The translations under genes and the position numbers were made by a program. DNA of 64,000 bases from Linanthus parryae (lineage: Eukaryota; Streptophyta; Magnoliopsida; Ericales; Polemoniaceae): assembly GCA_023055425.1 (NCBI GenBank), contig JALGPY010000001.1:68362691-68426690 (forward strand), given 5' to 3'. Within the stretch, counting starts at the first letter, position 1. Every line of letters begins with the position of its first letter. Positions 20,700-32,765 of the stretch are shown in pieces. The notes under the pieces are model-generated. The model saw nothing but the letters and a program-made list of their open reading frames with translations. It did no database searches and had not been told where the DNA came from.

Positions 20700-21785
20700 C
20701 ACGACCGTTTCTCCGACAACACTCGTTTACCTGCACTAAAAGTTGATTCAGAAAGGACTGTAGAAGCGGAGGGGTTAGTAAATCACGTGCCATAATAGAA
20801 ACAATCGAATAGGTGGTTTTATGATTTTTCCACCAATCGAGTACATCTACTAATTCTATTTCTTCCGCAAATTTTTGGTTAATGTACAACAATAATTCCG
20901 AGACGCAATTCGACCCGGTGGGGGGTGGTTTGTCTACTCTTAAATAAAGAACCAAGTCTTACCTTACCCTTACCCTTCGGATCACTCGATGATGCTTGAG
21001 AACCTTGATTACCAATACCAAACTTAACAACATATTTTTCATACATAACATTAAGAGTTTGTTTAACTTCTTCAATAGTTGGTGATATCACTACTTTATA
21101 TAACTACGTTATTATAATAACTACTTTATTATAATAAAGTAGTGATATCACCAACTATTTGTTATCCCTACTCATGTTTTCCGAAATTTGTTCTAGCATA
21201 AAACTTAGGGTTTCATCATACACATTGGGTCCAAAATACTTGCCAAACAAAAAATCATACGATTTTTTAAAATATTTGAGAAATGTTTCTTCCATAGGCG
21301 CAATTGCATCTCCTAAAATTATATTATCCCTATATTCATTAAAAGCGTAACTTATAAACATTGGTTGTGGAATAATCTTGGTAGGATAATAAACACCCGA
21401 AAGAAGATTGATTGCGGTATAAAATGGTTTAAGAAAACCTATTAAGGCATCGGCGGCTTTCCAATCATAATGGGAAATGGAAACTGAATTGTCACATTCA
21501 TTCAAAAAATGTGTGATACAGGTCTCGTAACCAACAGCACTATTCAACACCAAGTAAGTCGAATTCCATATTGTCCTACAATCTCCCCCAAATTTTCCTT
21601 TTTTCTTGCCGTTTTGAGCACAAAAATTCATAAAACGTTTGGTTCTTTTGGTTGAAGACGCAATATAGAGAATAACTCCACGAATATGATTAACATGATC
21701 AAATAGTAGTTTCAAACCATCTTGTACAATTAAATTGATAATGTGACATACACAACGCACGTGGTCAATTTTGGAACTTGGAAGT
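20700..21785 (-). pseudogene. hAT (RICESLEEPER-like) transposase, N-terminally deleted and broken
   Basis: On the minus strand the first recognisable residues are HVRCVCHIINLIVQDGLK at about 21760. The central RNase-H-like region with RTIWNSTYLVLNSAV and HYDWKAADALIGFLKPFY follows to about 21160. The C-terminal dimerisation block with DVLDWWKNHKTTYSIVSIMA is at about 20770-20860. The N-terminal BED zinc finger and the first part of the catalytic core are missing: a leader-like sequence joins directly to the HIINL block. A palindrome interrupts the frame at 21074-21159, and further frame changes occur near 20950. The product cannot be active. Confidence 0.75.
21074..21159. repeat. perfect 26-bp inverted repeat inside the transposase
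   Basis: Left arm 21074-21099 and right arm 21134-21159 are exact reverse complements, separated by 34 bases made of TTATTATAAT-like sequence. The structure splits the transposase coding frame. Confidence 0.9.
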
Positions 21786-22437
21786 TTAAGAGTTTGAGAG
21801 TATGAAGTTTGAGAGAATTTTGGAAGTGTTTGAGTGAGAAAAAATGGTTGAATGTGTAGGGTATTTATAGAAGAGTAAGGGAGGGGAGGGGGGTGAGTGA
21901 CATTAATGAAACCGCCCCCACCCCAAACGGCCGAAAACGGCCACTGACCCGGCCTGACCATGATGTGACAACTCCCAACGTTCAAAATTTTCGAAAAAAC
22001 GGTTAGAACCGCCGGTTCCGGTTCCAGCTCCGGTTCCATATTTCATTAAACCGAACTGTACCCGATAATTCCCCGGGTTCTGGTCGGTTTCGGTCCCCCA
22101 TAGTCGGTTCAATTAACGGTTTGGAAAAGGTCGGCTAAAGCGGTTCGGTTTTAACCGAAACCGGCGGTTTAACCGAATCGGCGTGCAGCTCTAGGTTCAT
22201 TGGATCTGCATGATGCGGCAGTTCACTTAAGATTTCGCCTTAGGGAATAACTTAGAAATCTGCTATAAAAGGGAATTTGGATTAGTAAAGGGGGACTTTG
22301 GCTCATTTACAATCTACCCACGATCCATTTGTGTTGATACTCTTCAAGATTCCTAAATCTCTCCTTCCGCGAAATGCGAAAAGCTCAAATCGCTACAAGT
22401 TCAACATTAAACACTGCTTTAGAGCATCTCCCACAGT

Positions 22438-22442
22438 ACACC
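22438..22442. repeat. 5-bp target duplication of the Athila element, left copy
   Basis: ACACC, repeated exactly at 35904-35908 after the right LTR. Confidence 0.9.
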
Positions 22443-23879
22443 TGATAACTCCATTTTGGAGTTATGTTATTCCTTATTTTTGCTACGTTTTGCGTGCTTA
22501 TCATGGAGAATTTTATCGTCTTTGAGCGTTTTATGCTAAAATTGTGAAATTTGAGTTTTGAGCGTTCATCGTTAAATCCGGGCGTTTCTCGTATATTTTG
22601 TTGCTTTTATTGTGATATGATCGCGGGTTCGTGTTTCGTGTTGTGGTTGGCAGGAAATAGGACGCGAGGATCAAAGGTGGTGAGGAAACGAGCTTCGGAA
22701 ACAAAGAAAGCAAGGAAAACTCAAGGAAAAGAGCCAGAAAAAAGCTAAGGCAGAATCTCTTCGCACGAAGAGAAAAGTTCTTCGCACGAAGAGAATACAG
22801 CCAAAATTTCAAATGTCTTCGTGTGGTATGATGCTGTCTCAAAGTGGGAAGACTTTCGCAAGAAGAGTTCAGACAGAGTGAAGATTCTCTTCGCACGAAG
22901 AGAAAAGTTCTTCGCACGAAGAGATTGCCCAGAATGTTAAATTCGTCCAGGGTCTTTTTGCAATTATCAGAAACTTTGTCATATCATTATAGAAACGTAT
23001 TTAAGTGTGCTAGGTCGACTTTTTCAGTAGTTTTTACGTTACAAACATCTTTTGGAGATTAAGAAGCTATTGGGAGAGCATAGGAGTTTTGGATCATCCG
23101 TTTGGATTCTCAAATCTTCTCTTTTCTTGATTTTTATGTTTAAACTCATGAGACTTGTCGTTTTGAGTATGAATATGCGTAGCTAAACGTTATTTGCTGG
23201 GAATTCTCGTTTGGTGTAGATAGGGTTTGATCTAAATATCATGTTTTGATGATTGTGATTCATGTTTTAGCTTAATCTCACGTAATCTTTCATTGTTATG
23301 GATTATTTACGTTTGTAATCATATTATCTTTGCGAGTAGCTAACATAGAGATAAACTTAATTAGTTTTCACGTGGTAACTCCGTGAGAATTAGTCGGTAA
23401 ATTGAATAATCCACCTAGTCGAATCAATGTTTGGTAACTCGACAGCGTTAACTAGGATCGTTCAAGTAGAATTATGGTTTTAATGCATGCTTAAAGCTAA
23501 AATAAATTTGGTAACTCGGTTTGCTTTGGTTTTAAGTATAGTGAACTTGCTTGGTAACTCGGTAAGTTCAATATTGCTTGATTAATAGTAAAAGATACGT
23601 GGTTGTTTTACGAATAAAAACATAAGTTTAGATCAACCTAGTGAACCTAGAGAGTTCCCGGTATTTTTTCCCTTATATTACAAAAACCCTAAAATTCATT
23701 CTTTATTAATCGTGAACTACTTCACTCGGTTAATTGAGAATATTGCGTTTTTATTTTAGTAGAATTAGAACAAAACACAACTTGCGACGTACCCACATAA
23801 GGTTTAGAATAATAATTAATTTAAACAAAGTCCCTTGGGTTCGACACGACAGCTGTACACTTGCAGTTGGAGCGTGTCA
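22443..23879 (+). repeat. left LTR of the Athila element
   Basis: TGATAACTCC ... GTGTCA, 1437 bp. It contains four copies of a CTTCGCACGAAG palindrome (22757, 22779, 22887, 22909) and four spaced copies of TGGTAACTC (about 23371-23560). Confidence 0.95.
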
Positions 23880-23885
23880 AGTTTT

Positions 23886-23903
23886 TGGCGCCGTTGCCGG
23901 GGA
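23886..23903 (+). promoter_or_regulatory. primer-binding site for tRNA-Asp
   Basis: TGGCGCCGTTGCCGGGGA lies 6 bases after the LTR. It is the complement of the 3' end of plant tRNA-Asp(GUC), recognised from known tRNA sequence. Confidence 0.85.
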
Positions 23904-24016
23904 CTTCGGCTAAATTAGTTATAATTCCTAGCCTTAGGGATTTTAATTTATTGTTTATATCCGTTACTCACCTACGTTTTGCGTGTTTTGTGATTTCAGG
24001 TTAATTTACACGGTGC

Positions 24017-26057
24017 ATGACCCGTTCTAGAGACGAGCCTTTGTATCCAACGTTTGAAGACCCGGAATCCTTATTAAAAGCACAGGTAGAGATAAGAGGA
24101 GTTCAAGCTCAGTCACTATGGATGATGAAACGAGAGCTGAGTTTGAGAGAATCCGCAAAAATGTGCAAGATGCACAAGCAGCTAGAGCAGCTGCTGTAGA
24201 GGAGGCTGCAAACAGAGCCGCGCAATCTGAGCAACTTAGGGCTCAAATGGCTGAGATGCAGGCGATGATTGATCGCATGAACCTCCCGAATCCACAACAA
24301 CTTCCTGGTGCGGAAGTAGTTGGCAGAAATAACGGTGGCAATGGGAATAATGGGGGCAATAATCGGAACAACAACGATCGGAATGTGGTAGAGCAAGTCA
24401 ACAATGCTGAGGAGGATGAGCGTCCTTTGGTGGACTACTTCAGGACTACACCAGAGGGATATCAGCCCACCATTGTCAGGCCTCAGATTAATGCAGCCCA
24501 TTTCGAGATTCGTCAACCGTTGATCAACATGGTTAGGGATGAGTGCTTATTCACTGGAGCCCCGAGTGATGATCCACATCAACACTTGCTCAGTTTCAAG
24601 AAGATCACTTCTACCATGTATGATCAGAGAGTTCCACTCGAGACGATAAAGCTCATGATTTTCCCATTCTCCTTATCGGGAAAGGCAAAGACATGGCTTA
24701 TGGAACTTCCAGCAGGCAACATAGTTACATAGGCAGATTGTAGTAGAGAGTTTCTCAGGAAGCATCTTCCACCATCCAAGGTTGCTCAACGGATGGCTGA
24801 CATAACCAAATTTACACAACAGGAAGATGATTCTCTGGGAGACACATGGAGAAAGTTCAACCAGCTCCTGCGCAGATGCCCTACTCACGGAGAGCCATGG
24901 TATAAACTTCTCCATTACTTTTATAATGCTTTGGACAGAGAGACTGCTAGTGAGCTGGACATGATGGCTCAGGGAATTTTTTATGGGAATGGAACTACAG
25001 AGATGTCGTGATCTGCTAGATAATGTAGCAAAACGTGATTCCACGAGGTCTGAGACTCGTAGAAACACGAAATCAGATGGGGCATTGGTTAGTAAGATTG
25101 AGTCCATGGTGGAGCAGAAATTTGAACATCAGATGGCAGTGATGACTTCGGCTTTCAGTAATTTGAATCCATCGGCACAGGGGAAGTCAGTGGGAGAGAT
25201 GGTAGCAGATGCAAATCAGGGATATGGGGATGGTATTGAAGACGTGAACTACATGGGTCAACCAAGACAGCAGCAATGGCCAAACACCTATCATCCCAAA
25301 AACCGCAATCACCCCAACTTCAGTTATGCCAATCCGAATAGTGGACTATATGCGCCAGGTCAAAGGCCAAATGTTCCTTATCAAGCTCAGTGACAGGCTC
25401 CACAGCAACAGGCCCCTCCACCACCTCCATCCTCAGAAGAACAGGACACAAACGCGTTGTTGAGGAAACTATTAGCTAGCAATGATAAGATTGAGAGCAA
25501 GATTGTCGCGATAGAAGCCTCGATAAAAAGCCATGAAACACAGATTGGCCAAATAGCTAATCAGAATACTCGACTTCCACTAGGTATACTACCTTCTAAC
25601 ATAATCACTCCAACTGAGCAATTGAAGGCTATCACTACTCGCAGTGGTATCACCACTAATGATCCTCCCTATCCTACACACACGCGAGCGGAGGCGACTA
25701 AGGCCACAGAAAAAGCCTTGGATGAAGAGATTCCCATGCCTACCGTGATTCCCCAATCAAAGGACACGAGTAGGAAGTCGGAGGAGAAGCCTAAGCCAAA
25801 GGAAGAGTATAGTGTTCCTGTTCCCTACCCACAGAGATTGAAGAGTCAAGAGGATGCCAAGCATTTCAAGAAATTTGTTGATATCTTCAAAAAGTTACAC
25901 ATCAATATCCCCTTTGCTGAAGCAATTTCACAAATGCCTAAATACGCAAAATTTCTCAAGGACCTACTCTCTAATAGAAGGCGCATGGATGATTTTGAGA
26001 CCGTGACCCTGAATGATGAGTGTAGCGCCGTGGTGCAAAAAGTGCTACCCAAAAAGA
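24017..26057 (+). pseudogene. Athila gag, broken
   Basis: The reading starts at 24017 (MTRSRDEPLY), shifts frame near 24110-24118, and continues through a Gln/Ala-rich coiled segment and the conserved Gag block (HLLSFKKI, FPFSLSGKAKTWL, SREFLRKHLPPSK, YNALDRETASELD). Breaks are visible: TAG at 24730-24732 where a Trp is usual, a one-base frame change near 25005-25010, and TGA at 25391-25393. The region beyond 25457 (Pro/Gln-rich, then PYPQRLK) leads into the protease part. Gag would form the virus-like particle. Confidence 0.85.
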
Positions 26058-29000
26058 TGAAAGATCCGGGTGGTTTCATTATTCCTGTGACATTGGGAGA
26101 TGCGTTCCATGGTAGAGCGTTATGTGATTATAAACTCGATGCCTACATCAGTATTTGAGCAACTTGGTGTAGGAGATCCAAAACCTACTCGTATGTGTTT
26201 ACAGATGGCTGACCGTACTATAAAACGACCACGGGGTGTTTTGGAGGATGTGCTTGTGAGAGTCGAATGACTCATCTTTCCCGAAGATTTTGTGATCCTA
26301 GATATGGATGCTGACGATGATGTCCCACTCATATTGGGACGTCCATTCCTTGCTACGAGAAAGACGATTATTGATGTTGCCAATGGAGAATTGACTATGC
26401 GTATTAACGATGAGAAGGTGGCATTCAATGTCTTTGAAGCCATGAAATTTCCTGCATATGCAGTGAGTGAGCAGTGTTTTGGTGTGGAGGCATACACACC
26501 GCACGAGGAGGAAGATATCTTATTGGAGCATCTGTATGAGGAACTTGCCGTACTTGATTCGAGTGAAAAAGAACAAGCTATGGAAGCCAGCTGGCGTTCA
26601 CCCCTACCCCTCTTTAATGAGGGAAGCAGGAAGATTCTTACTCCTTCTCTTGTTACTGCACCTGATTTAGAATTGAAACCGTTACCTGCTCATTTAAAAT
26701 ATTTATACTTGCGATCTGATGAAACTTTACCTGTTATTGTCTCTGCGTGTTTGGACAGGGAACAGGAGGAGGAGCTTCTCAAGGTATTGCAGGAGAGGAA
26801 AGCAGCTATGGGATGGACCATAGCGGATATCAAGGGGATCAGACCCACAGTTTGCCAGCACAAGATCCGGCTCATGGAAGACAAGAAGCCGGTAGTTCGG
26901 TTTCAGCGCCGCCTCAACCCTCACATGCAGGAGGTGGTGAAGAAAGAGGTGCTTAAATGGTTGGAAGCAGGTATCATCTATCCGATTTCCGACAGCACAT
27001 GGAATAGCCCGGTGCAGTGTGTCCCTAAGAAGGGAGGTATAACTGTGGTGGAAGGGGAAAAAGGTGATCAGATTGCCACTCGTACAGTTACTGGGTGGAG
27101 AGTTTGCATGGATTACCGCAAACTCAATGATGCCACTTTGAAGGATCATTTTTCCCTCCCATTTGTGGACCAGATGCTTAGGCTGGCACGTCATTCGCAT
27201 TACTGCTTTTTGGATGGATACTCTGGGTATAATCAGATAGCGATTGAGCCAGCCGACCAGGAGAAGACGACATTTACTTGTCCTTATGGAACTTTTGCAT
27301 TCAGACGCATGCCCTTTGGGCTATGCAATGCCCCTGCCACATTTCAGAGGTGTATGATGTCTATCTTCTCAGACATGATGGAGCAATATTCCAAAGTCTT
27401 CATGGATGATTTTTCGCTTTATGGTGATGGGTTCGAAGACTGTCTCCAGCAGCTAGCTCGGGTACTGGACAGATGTATTGACACCAACCTAGTGCTTAAC
27501 TGGGAGAAGTGCCATTTCATGGTGACCGAGGGGATAGTGTTGGGGCACAAGATCTCCAGTAAAGGCTTAGAGGTAGATCGGGCAAAATTGAGGTGATCGA
27601 GAAGCTTCCTTATCCTACATCTGTCAAAGGGGTACATAGTTTCTTAGGACATGCAGGTTTCTATCGGCGCTTCATTAAAGACTTATCGAAGATCACAAAG
27701 CCTTTATCTGGGTTGCTTGAGAAAGATGCCGTCTTTGATTTCAATGAAGAGTGCAAGACAGTTTTTGATTTGCTCAAGAAAAAGCTGATCAGTTCTCCCA
27801 TTATAGCCACCCCAGACTGGACCTTGCCGTTCGAGCTTATATGTGATGCCAGCGATTATGCGGTGGGAGCAGTGCTGGGACAGCGGAAAGACAAGGTAGC
27901 TCATGTAATTTATTATGCTAGTCGTACTCTTAATACTGCACTGGTTAATTATGCCACCACGGAGAAGGAGATGTTGGATATTATCTTCGCATTGGACAAG
28001 TTTCGTCCATACCTTGTGGGTTCTCAGGTGACCATCTTCACGGACCATGCAGCCCTCAAATATCTTCTTACTAAGAAAGATGCGAAGCCTAGATTGATCC
28101 GATGGGTGTTGCTAATGCAAGAGTTTGACATAGTGATCAAGGACAAAAAGGGAGTAGAGAACCTTGTTGCAGACCATTTGTCACGACTGGAGAACGAGAA
28201 ACTAGAAGATGTGCCAATTAGAGAAGATTTTCCAGATGAACAACTTATGGTAGTGGTAGCAGCTGTGCCTTGGTTTGCGGATTTGGCAAATTTCAAGGCG
28301 CTCAATATTGTCCCAAAAGACATGTCTTTCCATCAAAAAAAGAATTTTTTCGCAGATGCACGACACTATTTCTGGGATGACCCTTATTTGTTCAAGTTGG
28401 GAGCTGACAACGTGTTGAGAAGATGCGTAGCTGAGCCAGACACTTTGGACATTCTTAGACATTGCCATGAACTGAATTGCGGAGGGCATTTTGGCAAAAC
28501 GCGCACTGTGGCAAAGGTATTACAAAGTGGATTTTATTGGCCCTCTTTACATAAAGATGCTCATTTGTTTGTACAGCAGTGTGACCGATGTCAGAGAACC
28601 GGCAATATCTCCAACCGAAACGAGATGCCTCAAAATTTCGTGTTGGAAGTAGAGCCCTTTGATGTTTGGGGCATTGATTTCATGGGACCATTCCCGTCTT
28701 CACTTGGAAATCTTTATATATTGTTAGCTGTGGATTATGTGACCAAGTGGGTAGAGGCAATGGCTTGCCCTAAGAATGATGGAGCTAGTGTAGAGAGATT
28801 CGTGCGTAAGAGCATATTTACACGCTTTGGGACTCCCAGAGCCATTATCGGTGATGAAGGATCGCATTTCGTGAACAAAGTCTTTGCCAATGTCTTGAGC
28901 AAATATGGGGTAAAGACGCATAAGATATCACTGGCTTATCATCCGCAGTCGAATGGGCAAGCAGAAGTTTCTAACCGAGAGATAAAAGGGATTCTGGAGA

Positions 29001-29557
29001 AGACAGTCAACCCGGGACGCAAAGATTGGTCCCTGCATCTAGATGACAGTTTATGGGCGTATAGGACTTCGTACAAGACCCCTTTAGGTATGTCTCCCTA
29101 TTAGCTAGTATTTGGGAAGTCATGTCATCTTCCGGTGGAACTTGAGCACAAGGCATTCTGGGCCTTAAAGAAGATCAATTTGGACGCTAAGCTCTCAGGT
29201 GAGATACGGAAGCAAGCACTACTCGAACTTGAAAAATTTCGATTGATGGCATATGAAAGTGAAAAACTCTATAAGGAGAGAACAAAACAGTGGCACGACA
29301 GGCATATCATCCCGAGAGACTTCAAAATCGGACAGAGAGTGCTGATTTTTAATGCCAGACTGAAGCTGTTTCCAGGGAAAGTGAAATCTAGATGGAGTGG
29401 TCCCTACACAATTACTGCAGTTTATCCGTGGGGATCTCTTGTGGTGGAGGATGCAAATGGGAACAGGTTTAAGGTGAATGGCCAGAGAGCGAAACCGTAC
29501 GTGGACCGGAATTTCATTGGAGTCATTGAATGGCTTCATGCAACTCCCGCAATTTAA
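26058..29557 (+). pseudogene. Athila pol (protease, RT, RNase H, integrase), broken
   Basis: Protease: residues up to GRALCD are kept, but the following active-site block is deleted at about 26127, shifting the frame; TGA follows at 26268-26270. Reverse transcriptase: WRVCMDYRKLND, MPFGLCNAPATFQ and the catalytic FMDDF (about 27400-27415). A one-base loss in an A run near 27585 breaks the frame before [14 protein letters not shown]. RNase H follows ([21 protein letters not shown]). Integrase: HHCC finger near 28460-28600, catalytic Asp in WGIDFMG, Asp in GDEGSHF and Glu in [12 protein letters not shown] at 29102-29104 precedes the last part, which ends at 29557. The gene order RT-RNase H-integrase is that of Ty3 elements. 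Confidence 0.9.
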
Positions 29558-31439
29558 TTAATCTCTGAGGTAACTGGGTCGGGCCGTCGACCTTAAATTA
29601 CAAAGCGCTTTTTGGGAGGCAACCCAACCTATTTATTGTTGTAGAGTAGGTTTTAATACTATTTTGTAAATTTTTATTCTGTTTGATTTACTTGAGAGGT
29701 GAGGGAGAGTGGATTTAATATTTCCAATGAGTATGTGCAGGATTCCGAGGTGAAAGGCCTATTTCGGATCCCCCGTCTTGATGCGCGCGTGCAAAACAGA
29801 GTGAAAATTGAAGAATTGCAGCCCAAAACGGGCATCGGGATCCGAAGTGAAGGAATTGGAGAATGAATCCATTCCTGCGCTTATTCAACACATGCACCTG
29901 GGGAAGATCATGTTCCCGGACTCCCCGTCTTGATATACGCAAGGATTTGAATGATGAACGAAGAAAGCTAGCTCACTGGCACGGATTACAAGGTGATATT
30001 TTGAAGAACAGAATGAAAACAGAATTGAAGGGTGCCATTGTGTGGGGGTAGTCGAGACCTTTCTGTGGACAGGTGGATCACGTAAATCGGAGTCCGGACG
30101 AAGAAGTTAGGCCAAAAAGGATGTTAAGCGGGCAAAAAGGCGTCAAAAAGCATCAGGAATTGCCAAACGGGTATTTGGAAGGATCAAATTGAGGAATAAA
30201 GGATTCCCCGGACTTTGGGAATCTGTTATAATGCAAAAGGAGTCTCGAGGTCGAGGAGATTCATGAAGAAGCAAAGGCACGAGCAAAATGGCGAAAAAAG
30301 GATGTTCGAGCGGCTTAAAACATCCGAAAATTTTCAACGGATCTTCGAGAGCATGAATTTGAAGAATAAAATATTCCCCGGACTTTGGGAATCTTTTATC
30401 ATCTACACGGGATCTCGAGGACGAGGAGATTCATGAAGATTCGAAGAAACGAGTAAATAGTCGAGGAAAATCAAGCAGAAAAGGGGATTTTTAAGCAGTG
30501 CCCAGCTCTCTTCGCACGAAGAGAAAAACTCTTCGCACGAACTCTTCGCACGAAGAGTTTTAACTTAGAAAAATTTTGTATCTCTTCTTGTGACAGCCTT
30601 CTGTCTCAAAACAAGAAGACTGTCACACGAAGAGGAATAAGGCCAACTGGGCATTCTCCTCGCACGAAGAGAAAAACTCTTCGCACGAAGAGAATGCCCA
30701 GAAGGCGTGAAAAGTCCAAAACGCCCGTGCCAAAGAAAGAGGGGGATGGATGTATAGAGGGGTATTTGTGACAAATCGTCTAAAGGGTATTTAAACCCCA
30801 TTTGACCCAAAAAATCATCAGCAGTCTCATTCTTCTTCAACCCGTCGACAGTTCATCATCTCTCTCAATCTCCAAATCTTCAAATCTTCAAATCTTCACC
30901 AAATTAGAAGAGGTTGGAAGGGTTTTGCTCGCGAGAAGAAGGAGAAGAAGATTAAACCGTGGAGTTTTGGCTCAATCGTCCTCTAACAAGCTGTTTTGGG
31001 GAAGAACAAAATCTAGGGTTCCATTCCTAGATTGAAAAATTGAAGTACTTGGAGGGAGATTCAGTCAAAAGTTCAAGAACAAACATCGACGGGGACTACG
31101 AGGGGAGTACGGAAAGCACAAATTTTTCACTTTTTCCGGAAAAATTTTCACGGGTCAGTTTGGCCCTTCTTGGTGAATTTTTCGCGGAAATGACACCTGT
31201 AAGAAAGGTACTCCAGGTGTCTCAGGTACTATCTAAACTAGCAATTTTAATTTTACGAGTCTAGGCACGATTGAGTAAAAGCCCATTTTTAATTTCTTTC
31301 GCTTAGTTGCGCACCTTGGGGGAGATTGATTAGAGTCCTAGGTATTATCTGTTTAATTGCTAGTTGTTAGCTGCCTTCGGTTACACTTCCTGTCACGGTG
31401 CACAGTTTAAATTTCCATCGTATTTGCTTGATTTGCTAA
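29558..31439 (+). other. Athila spacer with internal repeats and CTTCGCACGAAG palindromes
   Basis: Non-coding stretch between pol and the third ORF. Two copies of a block of about 85 bases, with ATTCCCCGGACTTTGGGAAT as core, lie about 170 bases apart (about 30190 and 30360). Palindromes like those in the LTRs occur at 30508, 30542 and 30677. The arms 30647-30671 and 30677-30701 form a near-perfect 25-bp hairpin. A purine-rich TGTGTGGGGGTAGT is at 30040-30053. Confidence 0.75.
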
Positions 31440-32765
31440 ATGGCCTCAAAAAATAGAAAGACGGGTGAGGGGTCGTCTATGGAGGCGTCCGATTCTGCTC
31501 CGCCTACCATAGAGGCGCCCGAGTCGCCCAAATATGATTTGCTAAAAATTCCGTTTCCTAACCGACCCGTGATGAGAAAAAGAAGAGAGGGGAAGGTGAA
31601 TGTGAGGAAACTGACTGAGTCGAACTTTGACTCGTATCGCTTCGTGACCCACGAGGCCCATTATGATTATGACCATGATCATTACCTTACCAAATCGGGA
31701 CAACCAGAGAAAGTGTTCGAATTTCACTCGGACATGCCCCCGCCTATTAAGAGCATTTACGATAGGGAAGGGCTTTTTAAGTGGTTTGAATTGGTCGGAA
31801 TTTCGAGCGCCCCAATCGCTAGGGAGTTTGTTGTCAACCTTAGGTATGCGTTGGATGGTGAGAGTCGCGACCATAGGTTGGTGTATTGTCGAAACAAGTG
31901 GATAGTCTTCACACCGGAGTCTATCTCCTTTGCGCTTAAATTCCCACCTCTAGCGGATGCGTGTGCTTTTTCTCGGGTTGTGTCGGACGAGAACATTTAT
32001 GAAAAGGTCAACAAGTTTTGTTTTCCGCCGGGCAAGTCTCCGTGGGATAGGAAAGGGTCAATGCTTAAATGGAAGGTTGCAACTGGGGAGTTAAAACCGG
32101 AGGCTCGATGGATTTGTGAGTTATTGGAGAATTGGGTTATGGGAACCACCTCAAACCCCACATTCTCCTTTAGACTTTGTGTGATGGCGTTGTGTCTTTG
32201 GTAGAGGCAGAGAATTGATATTCCTCGCTTCATATGGGGTAATATCATGGATCGAATTTCTATAAACAACAAGATGGCCCCCGGACATACTTTCTTGCTC
32301 ACCCACTTAGCCGTTGTTTCTGAGGTGGCGATTCCCAAATACGACAAAGTCATTCCTGTCTTCCCTAAGAGAGAATGGTGTAAGTTTGACGCCACGGCCA
32401 AAGCCTTGAAGCGGAACAAGGGTCGGAAGAAAAGTATAGGGGTGAAGAGAGCTGGTTTTGATGGTGAGGCAGCCTTTAACCAGTTGCGAGAGGAGATGAC
32501 AGTGGATAGGGAAGAGAGGAGGCGTCAGTTTGAGTGCTTGCAAAGTAACCATGCCCAATTGGGTAATTTGGTTCAAATGGTTGGTGAGTGGGTGCTTTAC
32601 TCGACTGAGGTGCCTAGAGAGGAGTTTGTGCCACCTGTCCCTACCACTGAGAGATGGTATCAAGGGGCCGCGTATGAGGCCCCGCCTGATGAGAATGTGG
32701 ACGAGGAAGTTGGGGATGATGAAGACGGAGGCGAGGATGCCCCGTACTCCGAAGAGGATGAGTAG
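31440..32765 (+). pseudogene. Athila third ORF (env-position protein), one nonsense codon
   Basis: Starts with ATG at 31440. The block MPPPIKSIYDREGLFKWFEL, VYCRNKWIVFTPESISFALK and the later MAPGHTFLLTHLAV resemble the plant retrotransposon ORF found in the env position of Athila elements. A TAG at 32202-32204 interrupts it. The same frame continues to an acidic C-terminus (Glu/Asp-rich) ending at 32765. I see no clear signal peptide or transmembrane anchor, so an envelope role is not supported by the sequence. Its function in the family is unknown to me. Confidence 0.7.

Larger units (their letters stand above)
20117..22193 (-). mobile_element. hAT element with target duplication, 2077 bp
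   Basis: Both ends read TAGAGCTGC inward, followed by dense CGGTT/AACCG subterminal motifs. The flanks are GGTTCATC (20109-20116) and GGTTCATT (22194-22201), an 8-bp duplication with one mismatch. It carries a decayed transposase on the minus strand. The end type, target length and protein all agree on the hAT superfamily. Confidence 0.85.
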
